Below, piece by piece: positions 12,614-26,039 of a stretch of DNA of 64,000 bases. Source of the DNA: Acanthaster planci (taxonomy: Eukaryota; Echinodermata; Asteroidea; Valvatida; Acanthasteridae); the NCBI RefSeq assembly GCF_001949145.1, contig NW_019091357.1:1051611-1115610 (forward strand). The letters run 5' to 3'. How positions within the stretch are numbered: the stretch's first letter is position 1; every line of letters starts with the position of its first letter. The notes under the pieces are model-generated. The model did not search any database, was not told the origin of the DNA, and saw only the letters and a list, made by a program, of their open reading frames with translations. The position numbers were made by a program, and so were the translations under genes.

Positions 12614-14887
12614 ATGGCAATGATAGCCCAAGCTGTGTTACTTAGTCTCTCCGTCCAGTCGCTACTTGCGACAACTGACACAAGTACCACAGTGAACGGC
12701 AGCCTGTCAACGTCGCCCGCTTCCACCGAGGGAGCAAGCGAAATGACGTCACCAAGCTCGACTGATCAGACAGATGTCGACAACCAAACTATGCCAACAC
12801 AAGTGTCGACAACACTGGCTAATTCGTTGACTAATTCAACCGGATTGACAGAGACAAGTGCGACGACAACGGAACTTCCAACGGAGACAGTGTCGACAGT
12901 TACTATGGTTCCGACTCTGTCGACAGTGACACCAACGTCAGAGAGCCAAATGTCGACTCAGTCACAGACCAACAAGGGTGACGACGGTGGTACAACTACA
13001 ATATTGTCTGGAACTACAAGTTCAATGTCATCAACGACGCAAATGATGACGTCGGGTTTGATTGGCGAGCTGACAACGTCCAGAGGAACAAAGGAGGGTA
13101 ATATAACAGGGAATATTTTCCCACCCTAAAGTAGTTATTTTTGGTAGCAAGCTTAAGTACTCGTTTCAAGACTTGAGGGTACTAGTACTTTGGTCTTTCC
13201 ACAAGCATTTTTCAAAGTAATGTCATTTCCTTTCTTTGTAAAAGACCTCTTTTTAATGGCAATGCCTTTGTGACAGCTAGAAGTTACTTCAGTCGATTTG
13301 GGAACTAATTAAAACAGCGACCAAGCATGTATGTCAGTTTTGGCAAACAAAACTATGGTGCCAAGAAACCATGCTTGTGTTATTTTGCTTTGGACAAACT
13401 TTTTCCTCCTGAATGACAAGATAACTTGACATTGGTTTCTTCTCTTCACAGCACCAGGGCCTGAACGCGTTAGCCTAGCCGTGTACATCGCCATTGGTGT
13501 CGTGGGGGGCCTCTTCGTGCTAGTAGTCATCTTCGCGCTCAGCGTCTGGTGCCTACGTCGGTAAGGTTTACAACGTCAGTACATCAGGACAGATAACTTC
13601 CATATTAAAATGTTACGGCCACTTCATGAAGGCAATCTAATGGCGCATTTATAACCTGTTTGGCAATCCCAATAGACGGAGGGCGCTCTTTGTTTTGCGT
13701 AATAAACTCTATGATATTGACCACAAACTCCCAAATCCACCTCCATTAAGCAGTTACTGTACGTGTCTGCCATACTTCAATAGCTGTTATCCTCGCTCCT
13801 TTCCTAATGAATATAGAGGAATCGATCATTTTCCAAATGTCAGCTCTGTCTCTTAATCGACCCCATTTCATGAGCTTGGATTTTTCCAAACATTCACAGT
13901 TGGATCCGGAAGAGCGGAACGCATGGGTCAAGTTGTTAATGTTTCTGTTGCACAAAAAATAATCTGATTTCAACTGAAGGGTACACTGCCAAAAAGGAAA
14001 TCCACTCTAATTAATGACGGTGAAGCTCAACGCTAAAATGGGGGGGGGGGAGCTGAGGTTTTAGTATAAAAAGAGGGAAATTATTGTAGTATGACATTTT
14101 AGAATACTTGATCAGCAGAGGGCGCCATATTGCGTCGAAGGTTGAGTCTGCTTTCATCATGGCATATGCCGACATTGAAAGATTTTGTAATCGTAACGCA
14201 ACAGTTTACCACAGCAAACAACCACCCATCCATCCCAAGCAAAACGACATAAAACGAAACAAAATTAAAGGAAGTATTAAACTGAAAGGTTGAACTTTCT
14301 AAAAGCCCAGAGAAACAGGCATATTAGCAATTGTAATCTGTGAGATGTCAAATTATGATAAGGAACGTTCGTTCAGGACAAAATTACCTTAAATTTACTT
14401 ACATTTTTTTTTAACTTCAATTTTATTCCTCAGCAAATCCAGTGGCAAGTCAAAACGTAGGCGCGGTGCCAGAAACCCCTTCGCTCAGGACGAAATGGAC
14501 AAGTTGGACCCTAAGGAGCGTATGTCCATGCACCGGCCCAACTCTGCCACCGTCAACGCCGAGGGTGACCTAGCCTTCGTCACCTTCATCACAGGAGCCG
14601 CCAGCCCAGACAGCCACGTGGATGGGATCGAGAATCCCACCTACGCCCTTGGCCCTAACGGCGATGCAGGAGAGCCGACCGAAAAGACGGCTGGTGCGGG
14701 AGACCAGAGCAACACGGCCACCTTGCCATCTCAAGTTCAGCTGAGCAACGAGGGTCCAACTGATGGCGCTCATCATGATGACAAGAAATATGCAGACAGG
14801 AAGGGGGCCAACCTGAGGCCTCAGAGTGGAGTGTCGTACACGAGTAACGACATCGAGGGGGCCCTTGAAACAATAGACTCTATGTGA
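12614..14887 (+). CDS. mucin-like single-pass membrane protein with NPxY tail
   Basis: Three exons: 12614-13097, 13452-13560, 14434-14887 (stop TGA). Exon 1 starts at an ATG followed by a signal-peptide-like stretch (AVLLSLSVQSLLA), then about 140 residues dominated by Thr and Ser with scattered N-glycosylation sites, typical of an O-glycosylated mucin stalk; it has no cysteine-rich domain. Exon 2 enters in phase 1, encodes one helix (VVGGLFVLVVIFALSVWCL) and leaves in phase 2 after Arg-Arg. Exon 3 is a tail of about 150 residues starting with a basic patch (GKSKRRRGAR) and containing GIENPTYALG, whose NPTY fits the NPxY motif bound by PTB domains and used for clathrin endocytosis. The helix exon has the same phases as those of the neighbours at 6.4-9.6 kb and 19.9-24.7 kb. 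An extra 5' coding exon cannot be excluded. No family name recognised. Confidence 0.8.
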
Positions 14888-17800
14888 GAAAGGGGTCAGG
14901 ACATCAAATGTGGAGCCGCAAAAGTCCGCCCCTCGACGCAACCACCAGAGATTTGATTACTCAAGAAGATCTTGTAACAGAGGATTCAACTGCATGCACA
15001 ATCTCATATACCCAGATTAAGACATGGGACTTTTCTCGCCCTGTGACCCAACAAGGTCTATACCGCGTGTGCGCTAAACCTGTGCAGTCCCAACTGGCAC
15101 TAAGCCTGTGAGATTTTTAGCGACGGTGATTTCAAGGTTTCCGTTGCTGTGTCCTCAGTTTTTACCTTAAAGTTTTGTTTCTGTTACTCGGATGTGTAGA
15201 TTTGGTGATTAAGAGGAGTTGACACAATGGAAACGTTTGTTACCGACATGAAAATCTATGGGTATCCCACCATTATTCTGAATTGTCTGTAAATTTTTAT
15301 AATGTTTACAAAAATATTGTCTCCCTAAAAATGTTGCTCTCTCATTTTTTTTTTTAATTTAATTGAGTCAGATCAATTATTGAACCCTTTTAAAACTATA
15401 TCCCGACTGTGGACTCTTTACACAATTGTTTTAATGAAATGGAATACAAAATTTATACGCTTTTGAGAAATCGTGTGGTTCCTCTTTTAAATTCGAATTC
15501 GGTGATATGGTGAATTGTTTGAATATTGAATCAGAAGGCTTTTACATGAATATGATTAACATTGATCATTTGGAATGCACATTGCTCCTAGAGTGCAAGT
15601 ATGCCATTGCCTACAATATAACTCGATATTTTGATACACCAATTGGTTTTGTAAGTTCTCATGACTTTTTTCAAACAGGAGCTGATTTTGTGTAAAGCTG
15701 TAAGTTGTAATTTTCATTTTGATATTTATGTATATCACGCAGAGTACAAACTATTATAATTCACTGGTAGGTATGAACTTAACTTGAAAATGCTTGCAAT
15801 AAAAAAAAATAATCCGGGAAAAACTTTCAGACGGTTCCCATGTTTTGGAATGAAACATTATCAAGGATGGAGCTTTTCTGAAAAAAATGTACCAGGTTAA
15901 TTTCACGAAGAAATTTAGAATTTGAAGTTGGAGTAGATATTTTGCAAACTGAAATTCACTACTTTTTTTTAATATTTTGTCATTACTATACACTGCTACT
16001 TTCTCCTGAAGTCCAGGGCAATAGATTCGAAACACAAAAGAAAAGCATTCGTGAAAACAAAGTGTGATGTCATCATTACATAGGCCTGTTTGGTGTTCAT
16101 CAGCGTGGGCAGATTTTTTTTTCGTTTGATGCGTCACTGGCAAGTTCATTACTTCATGAACGCTTGAATGTTCATTTTAGATAACCTCGCTCACACAATA
16201 CTGGCACTATAACTTGAACATTTCAACATCATCAAGAATGTGGCATGATTGACGTGACGTGCAGGTCGACCGGCGATACCACATAGCATCTTCAAAGTTT
16301 GCAGACGAGACACAGAGACGCATTCCCAGCTGTTTGCAACACCAACACAATTCCCATGGGTTGTAAGTCTCGGCTTGATCTAGCATCGCCTCGATTTATG
16401 TTAGGGTTTTCTTCTCAACACAGTAGCTGCGTGGATGTGATGCAGCACGTATGTTGAAAGGTTAAGGTTAAAGGCCATTCAGGACAATTTGAAAGTATAA
16501 AAACAGCTGAATTATATCACAGTGAACGAGTATTTGGTAATGGCGATAGACGTTACGTTTTAGCCCCCTACGTTCTTCAAGTTCGTCAGATTGTTTGATT
16601 GTCATTTTGGTTCTGTGCTAAGTAATGCCACCGTACGGCCGCACGGCACATGGAAATTCCATAGCACAGGTCACGAGAAATCTCTGAACTTGGTGGTGGT
16701 GTCGAGATTTAGTCAAGCAGGCTTTTTTTATAACGATACAGAGTTTATTTTGAGTTTGTTCATGCATGAGACCCTGCCTTCTGACTATGCCTCCGTGTTG
16801 CCCCTTTTTTCGCATTTGTGTATTACTTCAATAATCATTACTTTTGTATTTTGTGAAAATCATCCGTTTATCGACCTGTATAATTCGACAAATATCCACT
16901 GCCATCCGGGAGTAAATGTTTAGTTAAATCTAAATCCAAACAATGTTTATGGCATTGTTGAGGCCACCATAAGGTGAAGTCAGCCCATGTATGCTCTGGG
17001 TGCCGGATGCCAGTTTAATAACTGTGCCCGACTGAGAACACAAATTGAATTGGCCCCATATGCAAGACCAAGCAGCTGTGGTGGTCTCATGTCGATGAAC
17101 GAATTCCGTCTCACTGACCCACCTGGAATCCTGCGTCAGTGGCGTAATCCAATTTCGTGCCAGGCAAGCACAGAGATCCGACAACATGACTAAAGTTGAA
17201 CATGACGAGTGAAACAAAAGTATCGAATGCAATGTCTGCATCGTGCAGTTCGGTCAGTCCGTTCTGATACGCGGTACTGCTGGCACGATCTGCACGTTTT
17301 GCGGGATCAGCAAAGCTCTGAAAGAGCACTTTGCACTGAGTTCAGCCGGGTTACCTGTTCCTGCGCTTGTAACAGACCCAGCCTCACCTGAGGTAATTCA
17401 GCGCTCAGATGTAACTACACACATGCAGCGCGGGAGCCGAATTGTACGCATCCATTGTTGTACCTGCAGCAGCCTAAAAATATATGAATGGCTGATTGAA
17501 AACTGGGAAATGTTGACACAGACTTGTCGGTCGGTGCCCGGGTATTGAACAAGTACCCACGTAGACTGGGTGGAGGGATGACGAGTGGTTGCGGTTGTGC
17601 CAGTCTGCACGGTAGTCTCGCAAGGGTCCAAGGACTTTCCAGCACCCGGTACTAAACTGGCCCTGTGATGACTTGCATACGCACAGCATGCCTGTCATGA
17701 ATAAGGTTAAGGTGAAGTTGACGTTGAAATCCCTGTGACTCGGACTGTACGCGAAGCCGGAGAGACAGCGATGGAGCAGCGTGCACGCAGACTGTATCGG

Positions 17801-19933
17801 CAGGAGCACTCGGGGATTGCCTCGGCATGTGCACTAGCTCTCTGGACCTGTAAGTACTAATTTGGTCAACATTCCTCACTTTGTTCGATGTTGGAAACTA
17901 TTACAGCTTTATTACTGCTTCGAATTGAAGTCACATCTTGTTAATTCACCGTGCCGTTAAGCAGCTCCATAGAATGAAACCGACACAATGGTAAGCAATA
18001 CCAACGAGCATATGTACTCAATCAAGAATCATGGTTTTTTCTAGATAGGAATTCTCTACCTCCTCAGCTCGTCCTTAGTGTCATATTTGCACTTGTGCTT
18101 TTGGGCAGAGTCCAGGAAAAAGTCGCAACCTTTCAACCTAAAAGAATCCCGCGCGAAACAATTCATCGGCTGCAGCGTCAAACACAATTATTTTTGCCCG
18201 CGTTTTTCATCAAAGTGGCAACCCTTCTTGTAGTTTATTTTACAATGTACATTCGCACCAGAGGGAAGTTCCCCTAGGCAAAATCATGCGACAAAAGGAC
18301 AGAAAATTGGTTTGCTACCGGGAGTAAATCAGCTACCGTATCGTCAAGAGAGAAAACAGAGAGATGTTTCATCGGAGAATTAGCTTTGTTGAAGTGGAAC
18401 CGTACTAGTAGAAATTCAGTCATGGGAATCACCGGTCCGCGGTCTCTTGGCGCTCAGCTAATTGAATTTTATGTCCGGTTTATTACAAGGTATAGGGACT
18501 ACCTCTTCAAATTGAAACTTAAATATTTTCGTTTGTAGATCAGTGTGTTGTCACTCAAATGGTGGAGTTACTCAACATTTGGGAAATATCACATTTGAAG
18601 AAAATGAAGAGCCAGTTCCCACCACCTAGTTCCTTTCCCCTGCCAACAAAACCTCAAAAGGGCTGAATTTATTGGTGTACCAAGTTGGTCAGATGACAAA
18701 ATGGTCCCCTTTACCTGCCAGTGATGATAAAAAAAATGCTGTCGGTGTTTAATTACATAGGCACCCACAATGTCTGATACTTCAAGGTAACACATTAAGC
18801 TATACTCCCTTGCCCCAATTCATCTACATGTAATTCCTAGTGCAAATATGAACCCATGTAACCGTTTTCAGGACTGACAAACAGTATACACACCTGATAT
18901 TTGTGCCGAAAGTTTAGGTACCGGTAATATATGTGGACGGCGAGAGATTAGTTCTTGCCCGACCAAGCTGTAACAAGGAAATCATCTCTGATTAATTAAT
19001 GAGAATCTTCCTGACTTAAGATGTCAAAGGGGGAAATTGCTGGTTCAATGTCTTCCTGAAGATAACGCAACGACTTGGCCTCGTTATTGGATCGAACTAC
19101 ACAATCGTGGTTAAATAAGCTGATATCGAGGGTAACTTCGAATTAAGAAAGGCATTGTGAACATAAATAGATTAATTTAATTTTCTGGCGCCCCATTTGA
19201 GTCAGGTTTTAGGACTTGTATTGCAGCACAGTGTCATTCTGGGAGCCACCTTTTGGGCAAGTTAAACATTTTCAGATCGGACCTTAAGTCACAATGGGTG
19301 GCTGGCCAGAACAGTGTAAATTAACTTGATTTGTGCACAACGATAATTTTCACAGTTACGTTGAGCTTTGGTTGGTTAATAGTCATAATTTTATTTTGCC
19401 TTCCTACAGAATTTTTTAGTTTATGCAAATCTTTTCCTACTTTTTCATGACAGATAATTTTGACAATTTGTTTGTTGGTCACTAATTTATCCTGTTATCT
19501 CTGTGTATCAAGTAATGTAGTCGCTTGGAAAGCACAAGGTCATTAACTGAGTGTCAAAGGTCGAAAATGCATTGTTGTCGAAAGCGATCTTTTGCTTTGA
19601 AAGGCGACAAGCCTGTTTGCGCAAGAATGTTTTGATAAGATAACCTTGGTGTGTCCTTTCCAACCTTGTTACTTATCAAAAGTTCACCAGGCAGGGACAG
19701 TTGCATGTAACGCTCTGTCGTTACCGTTGCCATGGTAACGCCTTGTCAGTTATCTGTCGACGTTGAATCTAAATAAAGTGATTTAGGAACATTGTTGGAG
19801 TCAGAGTATGGAAAAACAAATCAGTTTCCTTTCTCACGGCAATTTGAAATTGTTTACAGTGTCCACTATATTGTGTAGCGCTTATCTGATTATAAAGTTT
19901 TGTCGATTTTTTCTCTCATTTCGGACATCCCAG
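14888..19933. other. intergenic or 5' intron of the next membrane gene; no defended exon
   Basis: The next gene enters its first visible exon at 19934 in phase 1, so one or more 5' exons, including a signal peptide, should lie here. I could not identify them. AATAAA at 15798-15803 is a candidate poly(A) signal for the gene ending at 14887. A segment at about 16.95-17.9 kb is richer in GC and carries long open frames on both strands, but shows no recognisable domain or consistent splice structure. Confidence 0.45.
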
Positions 19934-22900
19934 GTGCTTATTTTATGGTACACGTATCGGCCGACACTACTGCTGTAGCCCTGAATACCATCACTTTATC
20001 ATCAAACACAAACGAGTCGACACATCAAGGAACACTGAAACCCGAAATGGCAAACTCCGTGACCGGCAATCTTTCTGTGACGAGCCCAGCACAAAATGAC
20101 TCTGATCCAGAGAGTACTACCCCCCAAAACTTGGGGCTAACAGAAGGTTTATCATCAAACACGACTCCACCAAAACCTACGACTGGTTCACCAACAACTA
20201 GGTTACCGGTGACACAAAACCTTCCAACGACCGTCGAAAGACTGACAACAACTGTTGAGCTTACGAGAACAGCCTCCACTCCTCCAAACACTACGAATTC
20301 GACCACCTCAAAAACTGTGACACCTGCCGGATATGTTGTCCACAATATCACCGGGGCACCTGCTCGCACATCACAAACGGCTCACAATACCACCATGGAG
20401 CAAGGGAACCAGACTATACAGCCCGGAACTACTTCCGGGTCAGTTAAGCTGCTGACTTCGCCGCCACAAAATATGACGTCCACCCTGTATGAAGCAAGTG
20501 AAATTGTCGCCACCGAAACGGCAGTTGCAAATATTACGGACGGGGAAGAAATGACCGTGTATGTAACGTTAAATGTAACCACGGTAATAGGCGGCGGTCC
20601 TGGTCTGGATCCGGATCACGAGAGAGGTCAGTATGATTTCGACTACGTCCGCAATAACGCCTTTCAGTTGCAGTTGATGTGGTACTTCAAATGACAAATT
20701 AACCATTTTAAAAGTTATATAGTTCACCTCTAGTATTGTAAGCAGAGGTGTTTTTTTGTGTGTTTTTTGAAACAGAAATGGCAAATGTTGGAGACAGTCT
20801 TAACACAGATTACCAGTATTGTAAAAACTAGTAGATTTTCTCAACTTTTTAGATGAACTCAAGAAACTTCTTCTCATCATCGGTGGTTCTATCGGCGTGG
20901 CCTTGGTGGCTATCTTCATCATCTTCGTCATTGTGTATCGAGTAGCCAAAAAGAGAAAACAGAAGGCAAACAGTCGATACTACAACTTCAAGAAGAAGAA
21001 GAAGTAAGTTCAAAATCAATCTGTCTGCGTATAGACATTCCCAGAACGGCTCTCGAAATTGAACGAGCATAATGTTTTGACAATTTTGGTTAATTTGAAA
21101 CTAGTCTTTTCTTCCGATTTCTCTAATTCAACTCGACTGGTGGTTTGTCCCATTGTTAATAAAAGCTTTGACAAGGAGATTTCCACCCTAAATTAACTTG
21201 ATTGAACAATGTGGATTCACCTTTAAGTTTTTTCCCCATTCCCGTCAATGCAGTGCTTCATTGTATTACAAATGCGTCGCTTCATGTTTCATTATAAATG
21301 TGTGTCTTTGTTTGCAAAGCGCAGGGTAAATAACAAAGTCCACATCATTTAACAAAAATCTAGAATTGCTGACAAGGCAAAGTTATTGACAGCCGCGGGA
21401 GTAAAGCGAACATGCTTATCAGGTTTAGTCTTTTTTTTTTTTCAAAGAAAAACAGGGAAAATTCTAGATGGGTATTGACTCCATTTCTTTATTTACACTG
21501 TCGGTTTACGTTGCCAGTCATGTAGATAATTATGGAGTAGATGTGTACCAAATCATGTCAATGCCTCCGGCTCAAACAATCAAAACCACCGAAATCATTG
21601 TCCATAACCGCAAATCCAGGCTCAAACTAAAGCCACCGGATGCAGGAGAGGCCACGAATGTACAGGACGATTTCCATCTTGACTTTCAAAAGAGAATTAC
21701 ATTGCTTCTGACGTAGCGTCACCCCCTCACGTCATCACTAATTTAATTTCTTATTTTCAGGTCGGTGGACCCTTGAGGTGTTTTCGCACTGCATGCGGTG
21801 TTCTCAAAATACAGCCGTTCAAATTGTCATGAATTATCCTGGAATACGGTTCCAAAGGCGTGGAGGGGTATTTTAAATTGCAATCTGGTTTTGTTTTGCC
21901 ACTTTGGAAATTTTTGACGTAGGCCTATTGGTCTGTTGAGGAAAATTTGTCCGAAATCTGGGCAGACAAAATCGGCCGATCTGTTTCGTAAACATCATGC
22001 TAAAAATGTTAACGTGTTGGAAACGTGGGGCAATTATGACTCAGATTTCGGTCAAGAATGAAATTGGGTTCAGCGTCTGCTTGAGCAAAACCTACACAGG
22101 GGCGGCCCTGGAATTATTTTCCCAGGGGGTCAGGGTAATCCGATTTGCTATGTCCGATTGTTTTACCGTTACCGTATGTCATTATTTTTTTTCTGTTTTG
22201 GGGGAGAGGCATCGGAGCAGCAAGATTGCCCCCTCCCCGGATTCCTGCTTGCTTCAAGTACCTACAGTTGTATTTTGATGTCACAGATTATAGGGTTACA
22301 ATTGGCGTTGTGTGCTAGAGGTTTGGGGTGGTACACGTTTAGGGATAGAGCTGGGGTTAATCATTCATGCTGGCGCTGCGACTCATTTCTCTTTTACGTA
22401 TCTTATTTTGATCGCTTCTCCGTAAAGTAATGGCTCATTCAGTCGGCAATGACTCATTAATTTTAGAGGCCGGTGTAAACAAATATTTTGCCAAAGGTGT
22501 CAGTCCATCAACATCCTGACACCAATACGAAGAGGGACCCTGGATAAGTTTTTCAGGCGTGTAACATTTGATAGGAGCGGAGGTAATGCATCAAGTTACA
22601 TGTCAGGTGATGTTTTGCTCCAACGGTGCTCACGATAGGAAACAGGCTGTTACCATCATGAGCAGAATGCTTGGTACCCATGATGCATCTGCACAAAATG
22701 TGACATCAGCAGGGGAAATAAGAAATCCAAATGTAAAACAGATTGTGCTTTATAGATACATGTAATTCGCCTATTGCTTCCCACCTTGAATGTCTTAGTA
22801 TAATTTGCAACTGTAATTCTCAAAGTTCCCATCGCAAATTTTCGAAAACGAAATTTTACTTTAATTTTGTGTAAGACACATGAAAAGAACTATAATTGAA

Positions 22901-24734
22901 GAGCTTGCGAAGATCTCTTCGTGTCGGTACGTCCACCATTGAAAGTATATGAAGAATTCAGACTGCACAAGTCCTTGTCAATACTGAATATGGCATAATT
23001 CAGACATACCCAACCGCACAATATTTATTGTTGGTTTTACTGTTGTTCGATTGCGCTCAGCATAGAATGCGTTGGTCGGGTCGTGTTGAATATACACATG
23101 ACCTCATGTAGGCCGCCTAAACCGAATGTTATTTCTGGTCACGTGATATGATTTATTGGGAGCGTGACACTGCATTTAAATATGTTTTCACGGTATAGCT
23201 CATAGAGGTGGATAAAAGCAAACACAAGCTTAGTTTAGACTGAGTGTGTATTGTTGGAGATTGGAATCGCATCAATAGTATAACCTTGAGACGCGTCAAA
23301 ACCGACGGTCTCGACAAAACAATGATCTCTCTGGGTCATGTCTGTGACCTTTTCACTGAAGCGGTAAAACCAGTTGCCCATCTGAAATTTAAACAGATGT
23401 CCATTGGATAGTTATAAGTTCAATCACTACACGAAATCGTGTAAAAACATTCGCTTTTCTCACAGAATGAAAAAAATGGTAAATGTCTAGTTGGTTGTTC
23501 GAAGTTATCACAAATCCGGAATTATCAAGCAGTACTGGCTCTTCTGGCTAAAAGGGAATTTATCTGTGTAAAAGAAAATAACAGCGTCGTTTTCGTCCAT
23601 AACAGCGCCAGTTGTCTCCCTAAATGGTGCGTGAAAAACACATCCCTGTTTTGACATTTTTTAGTCTTCCAGTGATTTCCCAGGGGCGTTCCACCTTGTC
23701 AAAACAACTCTGAGAATCGCTGAGGTCAAAGTGGGGTCAATCTGCAAGCCCCCAGCAAATGATGCTGATGTTAAGTGCTTGTAGTTCTTGTGTGTCTTTC
23801 CAATCCACACTATCCGCGGATTCTCCTGTAATTATATTCTCCGAACCCAATAATACCAACTCCCATCATTATAAGGTCGAGCTCAGTTTGTTTGTATTTC
23901 TGTCATTTCCGATAAAATCGTAATATTTGTTCACACTAGTGAAATCCCATACGGACTCAGAATGGGAAATGGAACGGGGTCCCACAAAGTCGAAAATGAC
24001 GAGTTCATGATTTCTGTTTTTTTTCTGAGCATTGGATGAAGGTTTAAAGGGACTCTTTCAAATTTTATCTTCTCCTTCAAACACAAGTGCAGAATGTATA
24101 TTGTGAAATGAGTAATTTTCTATATTTTTGCACTGCAGAAAAAAGCACACTAGATAAGTTAGCTTGGCCTAATTATAATTTTCTTATTTTTGTGTCGAGG
24201 TCTAACTACGAGAAAGTTCTGCATCTTCAGGAATATTACGGGGAGTTGGACACCGAAAATTCCCCAGTTGGTACTGGTGCTGGTTGGGTGTTCCAAGAGA
24301 ACGATCCCGACGCTAATAAGACGATCACGCTGGAACTCGGCCCCAAAGAGAAGGAGAAACCGGCCAGCCGCTCTGGTAAGAGATCCCAAAACCGGAACAA
24401 AAACAAGAACAACCGGAACAAGAGCGCGGTCGGCCGGGGAAACTACCAGGTCCTTGCCGAGATGTTCCCCACGCGTGGCGTCCCGCCCGACGTCCTGCTG
24501 ACGGCAGATGGTACAGTGCATAGCAACAGCGAGGACGAGGAGGGCACCATCATGGATACAAGTTTCGGCCCGGTGATGATGGAGCCTGAGGACCAATCAG
24601 ACGGCTTGGCTGTTACTGATAGGCTATCGCCAAAGGACTCCTTTAACAGCGGCGGGAGGACCTCCTGGCCAGCGTGGAATAATAGACCGTATGTAACGAT
24701 CCGACCTGAGGAGGAAACTGTGGTTGAACTGTAA
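19934..24734 (+). CDS. mucin-like single-pass membrane protein with long basic/acidic tail (5' end not found)
   Basis: Three exons: 19934-20626, 20853-21003, 24200-24734 (stop TAA). Exon 1 (entering in phase 1 after an AG at 19932-19933) encodes about 230 residues of Thr/Ser/Pro-rich sequence with many N-x-S/T sites, so a heavily glycosylated stalk. Exon 2 encodes one helix (LLLIIGGSIGVALVAIFIIF) followed by a strongly basic stretch with five lysines at its end. Exon 3 is a tail of 177 residues: NYEKV and EYYGEL near its start, a basic Asn/Lys/Arg region, an acidic middle, RPYVTI near the end and C-terminal VVEL, which would suit a class II PDZ ligand. The helix exon enters in phase 1 and leaves in phase 2 as in its neighbours. 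An ATG at 19900 gives an open frame but no good signal peptide, and the phase-1 acceptor is the better reading. Family name unknown. Confidence 0.78.
21004..24199 (+). other. 3.2-kb intron of the third membrane-protein gene
   Basis: Donor GTAAGT at 21004 and acceptor AG at 24198-24199. The first intron triplet completes TAA directly after the lysine run, so an unspliced transcript would stop at once. No convincing exon or repeat was recognised inside. Confidence 0.6.
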
Positions 24735-26039
24735 CCATTGACCTGTTTCGCCTATTGCATAATCCCGAATGACGTAAGAGCTATTTTTAACATTGCTAAG
24801 GTAGTAAATTTATTTCCTTACTGCTTGCCTGGTTTGCTCAGATCTAGTTTTTACATCAAAATACCAACCTCGTTTTCTCGAGGTGCCGTGAATGGGTTTT
24901 AAAAGCTTATTGTGACATTCTAAAGGGGGATTTCAATAATTTCTAAATCCGTCTTCGACATATCTGTAGAGTGGGCTATCAATAATTCCGCACACATGAT
25001 ATAGTTTAGGTGGCCTACGCGTTGAACATTCAGCAAAGTACTGAAGAAAAACGAGTGGAACTGACATTGATATGCATCCTAGATTGTTTATAGCCCCGGC
25101 GTCCCGGCTCTTGGAGCCCACTAATGCGCTAACAAATGCCTAGATGCAAGTTTTGTGGGCGGACTGTCAAAGATAAGTTCAGAGCTTGCAGCACGAGAAT
25201 TTAAGACAAAAGAGGAGTTATCCTTTCGAAAACTTCCACAGAAATTTCTGTAAGCTTCAACTAGATCTTTCGTTTATTTGTATATATATTTTTTTTTTCA
25301 TTATTTTCAAATTTGTATGGAAACCTGAATTACAACAACATGCACGCGTGCGTGTACCTTTCAGACGTAGCGCCACTTTGACCCTGTAAACACACTGTAA
25401 AGTGCAATAATCAAATTAAGGAGCACAAACCTACTCATTAAAGAGGTCTGTGGTTTTCAAGGGTAATCCCGGGTTAGCCACAAATAGCGTTTGGCACGCG
25501 TCTTACGGTTTTGTTTATGAGATTCGAGCTGGACCAATAGAGGGCGCAATTTTCTTAGCAATGGACCGAGGCTCGTTTGGTCGGAACTGAACTTTGCTGA
25601 TTCACAAACGACTATTTCACGCACGCCTTACGGTCCCATCGCTGCCAAAATAACTAAATAAAAATACTGATTAATGTGGCTCTTTTCATCTGATGGGGGT
25701 GCCTCTGCTTGAGAAGGATAATTGCCTAAACTTTTAATCTTTAAACCTCAAAATTTATAAATTTTGCAAGCATTTGCAAAAGATCAACTTCAGGCGAATA
25801 AATCCATCTTTGAAATAACTTTGAGCGACTTGTATATATTTGCTGAAAAGAAAGGTTTCCGTGCTTATGAATTTGAGGCTCCTTTAAATAAAGAAATCAT
25901 CGCCAAGTCCATAAACTTTTAAAGATGTTGCTACTAGACGTGCATGTTTGAGTTAGTCATGTGGATATTATTAACTTTTGTTTTAACAGGGTGAAATATG
26001 AGTTTCGATGAATTAATGGGACCATGCAATATAATTTTT

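Noticed and set aside
20025-20369. 114-codon minus-strand frame
   Set aside because: Antisense of the Thr/Ser-rich exon; its Val/Gly richness is the complement of Thr and Pro codons.
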